Shown: one piece after another, positions 25,950 through 35,327 of the stretch | Position numbering within the stretch: the stretch's first letter is position 1 | Layout: the number at the start of each line of letters is the position of its first letter | Assembly (NCBI GenBank): GCA_025062325.1 | Contig: JANXAL010000045.1 | Span: 62,001 to 126,000, forward strand | DNA from: Roseiflexus sp. | Lineage (GTDB): Bacteria > Chloroflexota > Chloroflexia > Chloroflexales > Roseiflexaceae | Reading direction: 5' to 3' | Length of the DNA: 64,000 nucleotides | The notes under the pieces: generated by a model | Database searches by the model: none | Seen by the model: the letters and a program-made list of their open reading frames with translations, nothing else | What the model was told of the DNA's origin: nothing | Position numbers and translations under genes: made by a program

Positions 25950-27737
25950 TTACTTCGGCATCGCCTTAAGCGCCAGATACGCCGGGCGCGGACTCCAGTC
26001 GCCGTTGATCACGCCGTAGCTCGCCTGTTCGTGCAACTCGTTCCCTTGGGCGCGCCAGGGAACGGCAAAGTTGAGCTGCCACAGGAACATGCCGGTCATC
26101 CAGGGCGCATACTTGGTGCGCGCCATCTGGTACGCGCGCACGATATATTGCGCCTGCTCCTCAAACGAGGTCTGATTGCCAAAGCCGTACCCTGGCGTGT
26201 TGTTGCGCGTCGCCCAGCCGAATTCCGTCACCCACATCGGCATATCGCCCAGCCCGGATCGCACCATGAGCGCGCGCACATCTTCAACGCGGCGGAAGTA
26301 AAACTCGCGGCTGTTGGTCCATCCCGGTCCCGGTCCCGGATTGTCGGGCCAGAAGGTGTCGGGCGGGTTGGCGGCGCCGCCAGGGTGCACGCCGACGATA
26401 TCGACGTTCGCGCGGAAACGCGGATCGGCGAACATCTGTTGCAGGAAGACCAGGTCGCTGACGGCGATGGTCGGCGCATTCGTCTCAGTGCTCGACGGCG
26501 CGCCGGACACGACGAGCGCCGCCGGGTCGTTCGCCTTGATCGCCTGCGACGCCTGCACCAGCAGGTCCATGTAGAACGACGCATTCGGCACGCGCCCGCC
26601 GTTCTCGACCGCTAGGTTCTGTTCGTTCCAGATTTCGTATGCCTGGACCTTGCCGCGGTAACGTTTCGCCATTTCGCCCATGAAATAAGCGAATGTGCCG
26701 AAGTGTTCACGGGACGGCAGACCATTTCTGCCATTGGGCGTCGCCCATGATGGCGCGGCGACGACGCTCAACAACACCTTGATCCCTTCGCGGTGACAGT
26801 CTTCGACGATGTTATCAAGTTCGCCCCAGTAGATCGCGCCAGAACGGTCGTGCAGGTCCATCCAGCGCACCTGCTGGCGCACCCAGCCGAAGCCGCTCTC
26901 CTTGACCAGGCGCAGCACGCGCGGGCGATCCTGCCATGGGGTCGATCCGTGGCCATACAGAATGACGTTGTATCCATAGGCGAAATTGCTCGCAGGCGGC
27001 TGCGGTTGATCGGGCGCAGTTGCGCCGGGAGTAAACGCCGGGTTGCCCTGATGGTGCGCATCGCGGTACTCATTGCCGAGCAGACCGAGCAGAATACGGT
27101 AGCGCGGATCAGGCTCATCGGGATGCCATTCCATGCGCTGTCGCTCGAAGTATTGCACCCAGTACACTTTGCCGTCAGCTCGATTGACTTCCTGGAACTG
27201 CTCGGAGATCGGGCGCCCAAAGACCGCCAGCCCGCCATTGTTGAGCCAGAAGCTGCGGAACGGCGCTGGCGAATCGCGCAGTGTGTGGCGGGTGAACTCG
27301 TCCCACGTACCGTCGCGCGGATCGGGAACCGGCTGGAATGGCGGCTCATTCTCGCGTCCCTTGACAATCTCTGTACCTAGCAGACGACCGAGAATGTAAT
27401 AGGGAGTGCCGTAGTTCTCCGGGTGCTCTTCGAGAACAGCGCGCTCGAAGTATTGCACGCGGTAATACTCGCCGGGATTAGTGAAGCTTTCTTCGATAAA
27501 CGGCGCTGAAATCGGGTAACCGAGCACAAAGAGCGCATTAGGCGTCCGCTCCCAGAAGGAGAGAAACGAGTTTACCGCCGTGTGCCCGGTTTCCGGGAAG
27601 AAGCGCGCTCGAAACGGCGGCTGAGTCGGCGGCACTTCCTCTGGGCTGCGCGCCGCTGCCTGCGCGCGCAGCGGCAGCGCCAGCGTCCCTGCCAGCGCAA
27701 CCAGGAGGAGCAGTGATAGGTATCTTGGGGCGCCCAT
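25950..27737 (-). CDS. Secreted clan-A glycosidase with N-terminal repeated surface domain (paralog 1)
   Basis: A 595-aa exported protein. Signal peptide MGAPRYLSLLLLVALAGTLA... cut near AQAAA. Residues about 35-215 hold two copies of a domain marked by ALFVLGYPIS...YYRVQYFERAVLEEHPE and LAVFGRPISEQF...VYWVQYFERQRMEWHPD. Residues about 245-595 are a TIM-barrel glycosidase-like region: WVRQQVRWMDLHD, YEIWNEQNLAVENGG (acid/base Glu after Asn) and PMWVTEFGWATRNNTPG (nucleophile Glu), as in clan A families such as GH5 or GH39. It is likely to act on an extracellular polysaccharide. GGAGG precedes the ATG. It is closely similar in all parts to the next gene upstream. Confidence 0.85.
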   Translation of the reverse strand: MGAPRYLSLLLLVALAGTLALPLRAQAAARSPEEVPPTQPPFRARFFPETGHTAVNSFLSFWERTPNALFVLGYPISAPFIEESFTNPGEYYRVQYFERAVLEEHPENYGTPYYILGRLLGTEIVKGRENEPPFQPVPDPRDGTWDEFTRHTLRDSPAPFRSFWLNNGGLAVFGRPISEQFQEVNRADGKVYWVQYFERQRMEWHPDEPDPRYRILLGLLGNEYRDAHHQGNPAFTPGATAPDQPQPPASNFAYGYNVILYGHGSTPWQDRPRVLRLVKESGFGWVRQQVRWMDLHDRSGAIYWGELDNIVEDCHREGIKVLLSVVAAPSWATPNGRNGLPSREHFGTFAYFMGEMAKRYRGKVQAYEIWNEQNLAVENGGRVPNASFYMDLLVQASQAIKANDPAALVVSGAPSSTETNAPTIAVSDLVFLQQMFADPRFRANVDIVGVHPGGAANPPDTFWPDNPGPGPGWTNSREFYFRRVEDVRALMVRSGLGDMPMWVTEFGWATRNNTPGYGFGNQTSFEEQAQYIVRAYQMARTKYAPWMTGMFLWQLNFAVPWRAQGNELHEQASYGVINGDWSPRPAYLALKAMPK

Positions 27738-27750
27738 AGCGAGCCTCCGC

Positions 27751-27830
27751 TATCGAGACGGATTCGCACGGATGCTGTCGCCACCAGCAGATCCGTGAGA
27801 ATCCGTCGCATCTGTGTGCATCCGTGTCCC
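27751..27830. repeat. CACGGAT palindrome, copy E
   Basis: Arms GAGACGGATTCGCACGGATG and GCATCTGTGTGCATCCGTG. Lies between the two paralogous glycosidase genes. Confidence 0.7.
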
Positions 27831-27873
27831 GTTCGTTCATGCCGCCAGGGCGACGGTCATTTGCGCCGGGAAC

Positions 27874-29679
27874 CTAATCCTTCGGCATGCGTTGCAGCGC
27901 CAGATACGCCGGGCGCGGGCTCCAGTCGCCGTTGAGAATGCCAAACGACGCCTGTTCGTGGAGCGGGTTTCCGTTGCGCTGCGTCCAGGGTATGGCAAAG
28001 TTCAAATTCCACAGGAACATTGCCCCTACCCATGGCGCATACTCGCGTCGCCCGATCTGGAAAGCGCGCACGATCCACTCTGCCTGCTGCTCGAACGAAA
28101 TCTGGTTGCCGAATTCATAGCCCGGCGTGTTGTTGCGCGTCGCCCAGCCAAACTCGGTGATCCACATCTGGCGGTCGCCAAGCCCATACTGCAACGCGAG
28201 CGCGCGGTAATCCTCGACGCGGCGGAAGTAGAACTCGCGGCTGGTCACAAAGTTCGGTCCCGGTCCGGGACGGTCGGGCCACATGCTGTCTGGCGGGTTC
28301 GATGTGCCGCCAGCGTGGACGCCGATGGCATCGACTACCTCGCGGAAGCGCGGATCGGCGAACATCTGTCGGAAGAACGCTAGGTCACTCATCGCAATGT
28401 TGGGATTGTTCGTCTCGGTAGCGGCAGGCGGACCTGACACCACGATGGCATAGGGGTCGTTCGCCTTGATCGCCCGCGCCCCTGCGACCAGCACGTCCAT
28501 ATAGAGCGCTGCCGATGCGACCCGTCCGCCATTTTCGACCGCCAGGTTCTGTTCGTTCCAGATCTGATAGGCGCCGACTCTGCCGCGGTACCGTTTTGCC
28601 ATCTCGCCCATGAAATAGGCGAACTGACCAATATTGGCGCGGTTGGGCAACCCGTTGCGGCCATTGTCCGTCGCCCAACTTGGGGCGGCGACAACGCTAA
28701 TCAACAGCTTCACTCCCATGTCGTTAGCGTCGCGCACGATGTCATCAAGTTCTTCCCAGTAGATCGCGCCAGAACGGTCGTGCAGATCCATCCAGCGCAC
28801 CTGCTGGCGCACCCAACCAAAGCCGCTGTTCTTCACCAGTTGCAGCACGCGTTTGCGGTCCTGCCAGGGTTCGCGATCTTGGTAAAGGTGCGCGTTGAAG
28901 CCATAGATGAACGGGCGCGGCAATGAACGCGCGTCATCGCGGGGAGCAGGAGTGAACGCCGGGTTGTTGCGATGGTTGGCATCGCGGTACTCATTGCCAA
29001 GCAGACCGAGCAGAATGCGATAGCGCGGGTCGGGTTCATCAGGATGCCACTCCATGCGCTGCCGCTCGAAGTACTGCACCCAGTAGGTTTTGCCGTCCGC
29101 CTTGTTCACCTCCTGAAACTGCTCGGAGATCGGGCGACCGAAGACCGCCAGACCGCCGTTGTTGAGCCAGAAAGTGCGGAACGGCGCTGGCGAGTTGCGC
29201 AGGGTATGGCGCGTTACGCTATCCCACGTGCCGTCACGCGGATCGGGAACCGGCTGGAATGGCGGTTCGTTTTCGCGCCCCTTTGCCAGTTGCGTCCCGA
29301 GCAGGCGCCCAAGGATGTAGTAGGGGGTGCCGTAATTTTGCGGATGCTCTTCAAGAACGGCGCGCTCGAAATACTGGACGCGGTAATATTCGCCAGGGTT
29401 GGTGAAACTTTCCTCGATGAACGGGCGCGAAATCGGGTAGCCAAGGACGAAGAGAGCATTCGGCGTATTGCGCCAGAAGCGCGCGAACGAATTGACGGCG
29501 GAATGACCGGTTTGCGGATAGTATTCGACAAGATACGGCGGATAGGTGTCGGGCACTTCGTCGGGGCTGCGCGCCGCTGCACGACCTTGGCGGGGCCACG
29601 CGACCATGCCGATGATAATGGCTGTCAGGGTCGCCAGTGACAAAAGGCGGAGCATGACGGTCTTCGATTGCTGGGACAT
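27874..29679 (-). CDS. Secreted clan-A glycosidase with N-terminal repeated surface domain (paralog 2)
   Basis: A 601-aa exported paralog of the downstream 595-aa gene, in the same order: signal peptide (LLSLATLTAIIIGMVAW), two VQYFER-type surface domains, a short linker, and a TIM-barrel catalytic region with YQIWNEQNLAVENGG and MWITEFGWATRNNTPG. Both catalytic Glu residues are kept. The ATG follows a GAGGAGAGT site. The pair probably arose by tandem duplication, and the gap now holds a CACGGAT palindrome. Divergence is greatest in the linker (FTPAPRDDARSLPRPFIYG here). Substrate unknown. Confidence 0.85.
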   Translation of the reverse strand: MSQQSKTVMLRLLSLATLTAIIIGMVAWPRQGRAAARSPDEVPDTYPPYLVEYYPQTGHSAVNSFARFWRNTPNALFVLGYPISRPFIEESFTNPGEYYRVQYFERAVLEEHPQNYGTPYYILGRLLGTQLAKGRENEPPFQPVPDPRDGTWDSVTRHTLRNSPAPFRTFWLNNGGLAVFGRPISEQFQEVNKADGKTYWVQYFERQRMEWHPDEPDPRYRILLGLLGNEYRDANHRNNPAFTPAPRDDARSLPRPFIYGFNAHLYQDREPWQDRKRVLQLVKNSGFGWVRQQVRWMDLHDRSGAIYWEELDDIVRDANDMGVKLLISVVAAPSWATDNGRNGLPNRANIGQFAYFMGEMAKRYRGRVGAYQIWNEQNLAVENGGRVASAALYMDVLVAGARAIKANDPYAIVVSGPPAATETNNPNIAMSDLAFFRQMFADPRFREVVDAIGVHAGGTSNPPDSMWPDRPGPGPNFVTSREFYFRRVEDYRALALQYGLGDRQMWITEFGWATRNNTPGYEFGNQISFEQQAEWIVRAFQIGRREYAPWVGAMFLWNLNFAIPWTQRNGNPLHEQASFGILNGDWSPRPAYLALQRMPKD

Positions 29680-29877
29680 ACTCTCCTCGCAGTTGTCAGA
29701 TCACACGATTTCAACCGGTCGTCAGACGCAAGTATAGTCCCGACGACTGATGGGTTCCTGATACGCACCTGATGGGGATGTTACTGATCCGTGACTCTTT
29801 ATCAGTCCGCCGGTGTATGTTGGCGGATCTCAATGAAGCAGCGCCTGGGACGTGGAAGCCTGCGCCAGAGTGCGCCG

Positions 29878-31047
29878 CTATCGCGGCAGTTCCTCTAAGG
29901 TGACGCGCAGGGTCTGGACGCCATTATCGCGCCAGATCTCGATCTCGACCTCTTCACCAACCTGATGCCGCGCTAAAATGCGCAGCAATGGATGTTCTTC
30001 GTCAATACGCTGACCGCCGAGCGACAGCAGAATGTCGCCCGCGCGCACGCCTGCCCGCTCCAACGCTGATCCGCGCCCGACCGCCTGGATGAACAGTCCA
30101 TAATCGACCGGCAGATTGTACCAGGCTGCCAGACGCGGCGTAATCGGCACGAACTCAATCGGCAGGTAGGGACGCGCCACCCTGCCGCGAGTGATCAGTT
30201 GATCGGCGACGTACCGCACTGTGTTGCTCGGAATTGCAAAGCCGATCCCCTCGGCCTGCTCCGCTCCGCCGCGAATAATGGCAGTGTTGATTCCGATGAC
30301 CTCGCCATCGAGATTGACCAGTGGACCGCCGGAGTTCCCGCGGTTGATCGTGGCGTCGGTCTGGATCAGGTCATCCAGCACGACGTCGCGGGTCTGAAGC
30401 GATCGACCGAGCCCACTGACCACGCCAATCGTCACCGAATTGCGCAGGTCCCCCAGCGCACTGCCAATGGCGATCACCCATTCCCCTGGTTGTACGACGT
30501 CAGAGTTACCCAAGCGCGCCGCCGGGTAGCCGTCGCCCTCTATTTTGACCAGCGCCAAGTCGCTGAACGGATAATCGCTCCCGACCAACTGCGCGGGCCG
30601 TTGCCGGCCATCGGCGAGAATGACGTACAACTGACGCGCGCCTTCAATCACATGGTGATTGGTAATGACGTACCCGCGCGGATCGATAATGACGCCGGAG
30701 CCGCGCGCAGGCGGCGGCTGAAATGTTCCGAAGAAGCCAAACTCTGACGGCAATTGCGACACCACCGTCACCACCGATGGACCGACCTCGCGCGCAACTC
30801 GCGCTGGCGCCGTGCGCACCGGGTCGCCAGCAACCGTCGTTGGTGGTGAGAGCGGAGGCAGGGTAGGCGCAGGAGACGAGGCGGATGGAGCCGGAACCGC
30901 CTGATCCGTCAGCGGCCGCGCAACGAAGAACCAGATCAGCGCACCGCCGATAATGACGCCGATAATGCCGCTCGTCAGGCTCAGCGCACCCAGGAGGGCG
31001 TATGTCAGACAGGGGGAACGCTTCTCAGCGGCAGTGCGGTTCTCCAT
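29878..31047 (-). CDS. HtrA/DegP-like serine protease with PDZ domain
   Basis: A membrane-anchored periplasmic-type protease. One N-terminal helix (LLGALSLTSGIIGVIIGGALIWFF in part), a Pro/Ser-rich linker, then a trypsin-like domain with the His in VITNHHVIEGA, Asp in YPFSDLALVKIEG and Ser in NRGNSGGPLVNLDG. A single PDZ domain follows (ERAGVRAGDILLSLGGQRID). The role is degradation or sensing of misfolded envelope proteins. ATG 31047 and GTG 31062 are both possible starts and neither has a clear ribosome site; the choice changes only five residues. The gene is transcribed in the same direction as the AI-2E family gene before it, with a gap of about 65 bp. Confidence 0.93.
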   Translation of the reverse strand: MENRTAAEKRSPCLTYALLGALSLTSGIIGVIIGGALIWFFVARPLTDQAVPAPSASSPAPTLPPLSPPTTVAGDPVRTAPARVAREVGPSVVTVVSQLPSEFGFFGTFQPPPARGSGVIIDPRGYVITNHHVIEGARQLYVILADGRQRPAQLVGSDYPFSDLALVKIEGDGYPAARLGNSDVVQPGEWVIAIGSALGDLRNSVTIGVVSGLGRSLQTRDVVLDDLIQTDATINRGNSGGPLVNLDGEVIGINTAIIRGGAEQAEGIGFAIPSNTVRYVADQLITRGRVARPYLPIEFVPITPRLAAWYNLPVDYGLFIQAVGRGSALERAGVRAGDILLSLGGQRIDEEHPLLRILARHQVGEEVEIEIWRDNGVQTLRVTLEELPR

Positions 31048-31126
31048 AACGCGGCATGGCACTCAGCCCGAGTCGCATTTGAGGAGCGACGTTGTCTCGT
31101 GTCAGCGGTATTGTAGAGGAGAGCGA

Positions 31127-32386
31127 CTATTGCGTCAAGCGCGATGATTGCGGATTGCCCGTCGCGTGATCGGCGACCGACGCTGAAACAGGAGCGGCGG
31201 ATGCGGGATCGGCGACGGATAATGGCGTGACGGCGGAAGCGGACGGCAGGGTTTCATCTGCCGGGGAAGGCATGGCGATCATCGTGCGGCGGGCGCGCTC
31301 GTAGAAGAACTGCGCAATCGACGCAATGACGCCAGCGACCGGTATGCCAAAGAGCACGCCCCATCCGCCAGCGACAGTCCCGCCGAGGAGCAATGCAGCG
31401 AAGACTAGCAGCGGGTGCAAACCAATCGCCTGACCCACCAGGCGCGGCATGATGACGTTGAACTGCACCTGTTGCACTGCCAGCAACGCCAGCAGCAGCC
31501 ACCCCACCCGATCCGGCGCAAATAGGATGGCGATCAACGCTGGCGGGATCAGGGCAAAGAACCCTCCCACAAGCGGGATGAACACCAGCATGGCCGCGAC
31601 AACGCTGGCAAGAGCGATGTCGCTCAACCCGAACAGCGCCATCACAATTGCATTGGCGATGCCATACAGCAATGAGTTGACGAACTGGGCGCGCATAAAG
31701 CCGCCAAACACACGATCAATGACGGCAAACAGGTTGTCCACCTCGTCGCGCCAGGATTGAGGCAGGAGCGTGACGAAGCTCCTGCCGATGCGCGGACCGT
31801 CGAGGGTGATGTAGAAACTGAGGATCAGCACCAAAAAGATGTTGAACAGCACCGTGGCGATACTGCCAGCAATGCCAAGCGATTGCTGCAACATGGCGCT
31901 GCCAATGCCGGTGAGTTGCTGCGTAATGGCCTCAGGCTGCACCATCGCCGTCAGATCACCACGGAAGCCAAAGCGCCCCAGAGTCTCTTCGAGCTGCGCG
32001 ATCCAGCGAACGACCAACTCAACCGTTGCTGGCGCCGAGTTGGTCAACGTCGCCAGTTGCTGGGTGACAGTCGGTACGAACGACAGAATGACCACCAGAA
32101 GAACGGCGAACAGCGCTAGGTAGATCAGCGCTACGGAAAGCGCGCGCGAAAGATGACGCGGCGGGACCGGAACACTATGTGCACGAATAGTAATGGCTGG
32201 CAAGTTGAGCGCCGTCAACTTCGATACCAGCGGTTGCAGCACAACGGCGATCAACCAGGCGAGGGCGAAAAGCAGGAGCGGCGTGGCAAAAAAACTGACC
32301 ACAACCACCGCGCGCTCGAAGAGAAAAACAGCAGCGCAGATGATAAGCAGCCACAGCGCCACGCTTCCGAGTCGTCCAGACAACAT
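31127..32386 (-). CDS. AI-2E family transporter (PF01594)
   Basis: A 419-aa polytopic membrane protein with about eight hydrophobic helices. Family features are ALIYLALFAVLLVVILSFVP, FNIFLVLILSFYITLDGPRI, the FMRAQFVNSLLYGIANAIV segment and AMLVFIPLVGGFFALIPPALI. Members export small molecules (TqsA, AI-2) or act as Na+/H+ antiporters, so the transported compound here is undefined. The C-terminal 50 residues are a Pro/Ala/Ser-rich cytoplasmic tail. The upstream phosphodiesterase gene ends 7 bp before its start, suggesting an operon with it. Confidence 0.9.
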   Translation of the reverse strand: MLSGRLGSVALWLLIICAAVFLFERAVVVVSFFATPLLLFALAWLIAVVLQPLVSKLTALNLPAITIRAHSVPVPPRHLSRALSVALIYLALFAVLLVVILSFVPTVTQQLATLTNSAPATVELVVRWIAQLEETLGRFGFRGDLTAMVQPEAITQQLTGIGSAMLQQSLGIAGSIATVLFNIFLVLILSFYITLDGPRIGRSFVTLLPQSWRDEVDNLFAVIDRVFGGFMRAQFVNSLLYGIANAIVMALFGLSDIALASVVAAMLVFIPLVGGFFALIPPALIAILFAPDRVGWLLLALLAVQQVQFNVIMPRLVGQAIGLHPLLVFAALLLGGTVAGGWGVLFGIPVAGVIASIAQFFYERARRTMIAMPSPADETLPSASAVTPLSVADPASAAPVSASVADHATGNPQSSRLTQ

Positions 32387-32393
32387 AGCGTCA

Positions 32394-32987
32394 TTATACC
32401 ACTACCCCCTGCAGATCCACCTCTGCCAGCGCCGTGTAGCGCGGGCCTTCGGGGCGAAGATCGCTGCGGAACAGCACCACCCGCTGCAGGTCCCACACTC
32501 GGTCGGCAGGAGGCGTCAGGGCGCGCAGAGCGGCGCCGAGCCGTTGTTGTTGTTCCGCCGACGCTTCGCGTCGCACTCGCCCCAGGGTCAGATGCGGTCG
32601 AAACGGTCGAGGGTCAGGCTGAAACCCGAGGGACGGCAGACGACATGCTAGTGCATCGTACCACGAGCGCAGGTGTGTCTCGCCCTCCGATAGCCCGACC
32701 CAGATAACCTGAGGACGCTGCAGGTTGGGAAACGCGCCGGGAGCGCCAAGTTGCACGCGCACTGCTTGTTGCCCGGCGAACGACAGCATCATTGCCATCT
32801 TCAAATGCGCAACCTGATCGCCTGGAACGTCCCCCAGAAACCAGAGTGTCAGGTGCATCGCCTCCGGCTCAACCCAGCGCACTGGCGGTTGATCACGCTT
32901 GAGTCGCTGTTGCAGAACTGCCAGTTCTTCGCGGAGGGCGTTGGGCAGTTCGACGGCGATAAATAGACGGTATGTCTCTGCATTCAT
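32394..32987 (-). CDS. thpR: RNA 2',3'-cyclic phosphodiesterase (ThpR/LigT)
   Basis: A 197-aa 2H phosphoesterase. Both HxTx motifs are present and spaced as in the family: HLTLWFLGDV and HLTLGRVRR. Members hydrolyse 2',3'-cyclic phosphate at RNA ends and can ligate tRNA halves in vitro. The start MNAETYRLFIAVELP matches the typical beginning (RLFIAVELP), so ATG 32987 was used rather than an upstream in-frame start at 33038. It ends 7 bp before the AI-2E family gene. Confidence 0.93.
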   Translation of the reverse strand: MNAETYRLFIAVELPNALREELAVLQQRLKRDQPPVRWVEPEAMHLTLWFLGDVPGDQVAHLKMAMMLSFAGQQAVRVQLGAPGAFPNLQRPQVIWVGLSEGETHLRSWYDALACRLPSLGFQPDPRPFRPHLTLGRVRREASAEQQQRLGAALRALTPPADRVWDLQRVVLFRSDLRPEGPRYTALAEVDLQGVVV

Positions 32988-33074
32988 GGTTTTCCACCGA
33001 GAGATATGGAGAGATTGGGTACAGACATTCCAATGCAACGTCTATACCCAATCTCCCCGTTAATCGCTTGTTGA

Positions 33075-33200
33075 TCGCTTGCCCCTTCGCCTCTCCTCTC
33101 TTGCCTCTCACCTCTCTCCTCGCGCCTCTCACCTCTCCCCTCTCGCCTCTCCCCGCTCCCCCCCTGCCTCTCACCTCGCGCCTCTCCCCTCGCGCTTCTC
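33075..33200. repeat. Polypyrimidine tract of CTCTCGCCTCTCACC units
   Basis: About 125 bp almost free of purines on the + strand, made of repeated CTCTCACCTCTC and CCTCTCGCCTCTCC phrases. Similar tracts lie near 17590-17640, 52445-52490 and 54770-54865. Mirror symmetry in such a tract could favour triplex DNA; that is inference. It lies between the ppk and thpR genes. Confidence 0.7.
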
Positions 33201-33203
33201 CAC

Positions 33204-35327
33204 CTACCGCGGCATCATATTCTCACGGCTGAGGAATGCCTGACTATCAAACGGCTCCTCGCCATCACGCGGACGAGCGCGCACGTATGAGCCATCAGGC
33301 ATGAGGATGCGCGCACGCGACGTATCGCGCAGGTACACGCCTAGCAAGTGACGGATCTCTTCCTTCAAGGCGGGCGTTTCGATTGGGAACAGCGTTTCGA
33401 CGCGACGATCAAGGTTGCGCTCCATCAGATCGGCGCTGCCGAGATAAATATCCGGGTTTCCATCATTCTCAAAGTAATAGATGCGACTGTGTTCCAGAAA
33501 TCGCCCAACGATGCTGCGTACAGTGATGCGCTCGCTCATGCCGGGCGCCCCAGGGCGCAGACAGCAAATCCCACGCACAATCAAGTCGATCGTCACGCCT
33601 GCCTGCGAAGCGCGATAGAGCAGGTCGATCATTTTCTTGTCGACGAGCGAATTGCACTTGAATATGAGGCGCGCCGGTCGTCCCGCCTGTGCGTGGCCAA
33701 TCTCGCGCTCGATCAACCGTTCAAGACACTCGCGCATACTCACTGGTGCGACGAGCAGTTTGCGGTAGTGGCGCTGGCGCGAATAGCCCGTGAGATGATT
33801 GAATAATTCTGACACATCGGCAGCAATGTCAGGACGCGCCGTTAGCAGACCGAGATCGGTGTAGATGCGCGCCGTAGTCGCATTGTAGTTGCCGGTGCCA
33901 AGATGCACGTAGCGACGCAATCCGTCATGTTCACGGCGGACGATTAATGCCAGTTTGGCGTGTGTCTTCAGCCCGACTAGGCCATAAACCACGTGAACGC
34001 CTGACCGTTCAAGTTGTTTTGCCCAGATGATATTGTTTTCCTCATCGAAGCGCGCTTTCAACTCGACCAGCACTGTGACCTGCTTATCCTGCTCGCGCGC
34101 ATGCATGAGCGCCTTGACGATCGGCGAATTCGAGCCAACACGGTAGAGCGTCTGCTTGATCGCCAGCACATTCGGGTCTTCGGCAGCCGCCTCAATCAGC
34201 GTCACTAGCGGCTGGAACGAGTGAAACGGATGGTGCAGCAGAATGTCGTGCTGGCGAATGGCGGCGAATATTTCTTCACTGCTGCGCGCATGCTGCAATG
34301 GCGCCGGCAGAACAGGATAGAACGGCGGGTCCTTCAAGTCGGGACGGTCGATCTTCGTCAACTGCATAAGATCCGACAGGCCGAGCGGACCACGCATTTC
34401 ATACACATCGTCGGGCGTCAGTTTGAGGTGATGGAGCAGCAGACTGCGCACCCGCTCGGGCATGTTGGGCTGCACCTGCAGGCGCACAACCGCACCAAAG
34501 CGTCGCTGACGCACCCCTTCCTCGATCACGCGCAGCAGATCATCGGCTTCCTCTTCTTCTATCTCCATATCAGCGTTGCGCGTGATGCGGAACAGGTAAC
34601 ACTCGACAACATCTTCGCCAGGGAAGAGGGATGAGACGTTGGCAGTAATAACCTGTTCGAGCCAGGTAAAGCAGTGGCGTCGCTCCGGTGGAATGTCTTC
34701 CGGCGAGTCGCAGTGACCGCCTTCGATCGGCACAAAGCGGGGCAGAACCGCTGGCACCTTGACGCGCGCAAAGAGTTCGCCCTCTTCCGGATCGTTGATC
34801 ACGACCGCCAGGTTCAGGCTTAGATTCGAAATATGCGGAAACGGATGCGCCGGATCAATCGCCAGCGGCGTCAGCACCGGGAAGACCTCGCGCTCGAAGT
34901 ACTCGGTGCATTGTGCGCGCTGCTCCGGCGTCAGTTCGTGATAATCAAGCACATGGATGCCTTGCTGGCACAGTTTAGGTCTGATGTCATCAAGCCAGCA
35001 GGCGCGGTGCTGTTCTATGAGCGGAATGACAGCGCGGCGAATCGCTGCGAGTTGCTCGGCTGGGGTCATCCCGTCTGGCGAGCGCGTGACAACGCCAGCG
35101 GCGACCTGCTGTTTCAGACCCGCCACGCGGATCATGAAGAACTCGTCAAGATTGGTGCTGAAGATCGACAGAAACTTCACCCGCTCTAGCAGCGGATGGC
35201 GCTCGTCCATCGCCTCTTCCAGCACCCGTCGGTTGAATTCGAGCCAACTGAGTTCTCGGTTGAAATACGGCGAAGCAGTGGCCTTCGTCATATCACTCTC
35301 AATCGTTTCAACCTCAACGCTCGTCAT
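33204..35327 (-). CDS. ppk1: Polyphosphate kinase 1
   Basis: A 707-aa enzyme making inorganic polyphosphate reversibly from ATP. It has the N-terminal PPK domain (YFNRELSWLEFNRRVLEEA), the head domain (FSTNLDEFFMIRVAGLKQQ), and catalytic segments with the two conserved His residues, GLKTHAKLALIVRRE and RYVHLGTGNYNATTARIYTD. The C-terminal KCNSLVDKKMIDLLYRASQAGV and RSIVGRFLEHSRIYYFEN complete the fold. Length is normal. AAGGATG precedes the ATG at 35327. No phosphate-regulon genes are adjacent. Confidence 0.97.
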   Translation of the reverse strand: MTSVEVETIESDMTKATASPYFNRELSWLEFNRRVLEEAMDERHPLLERVKFLSIFSTNLDEFFMIRVAGLKQQVAAGVVTRSPDGMTPAEQLAAIRRAVIPLIEQHRACWLDDIRPKLCQQGIHVLDYHELTPEQRAQCTEYFEREVFPVLTPLAIDPAHPFPHISNLSLNLAVVINDPEEGELFARVKVPAVLPRFVPIEGGHCDSPEDIPPERRHCFTWLEQVITANVSSLFPGEDVVECYLFRITRNADMEIEEEEADDLLRVIEEGVRQRRFGAVVRLQVQPNMPERVRSLLLHHLKLTPDDVYEMRGPLGLSDLMQLTKIDRPDLKDPPFYPVLPAPLQHARSSEEIFAAIRQHDILLHHPFHSFQPLVTLIEAAAEDPNVLAIKQTLYRVGSNSPIVKALMHAREQDKQVTVLVELKARFDEENNIIWAKQLERSGVHVVYGLVGLKTHAKLALIVRREHDGLRRYVHLGTGNYNATTARIYTDLGLLTARPDIAADVSELFNHLTGYSRQRHYRKLLVAPVSMRECLERLIEREIGHAQAGRPARLIFKCNSLVDKKMIDLLYRASQAGVTIDLIVRGICCLRPGAPGMSERITVRSIVGRFLEHSRIYYFENDGNPDIYLGSADLMERNLDRRVETLFPIETPALKEEIRHLLGVYLRDTSRARILMPDGSYVRARPRDGEEPFDSQAFLSRENMMPR

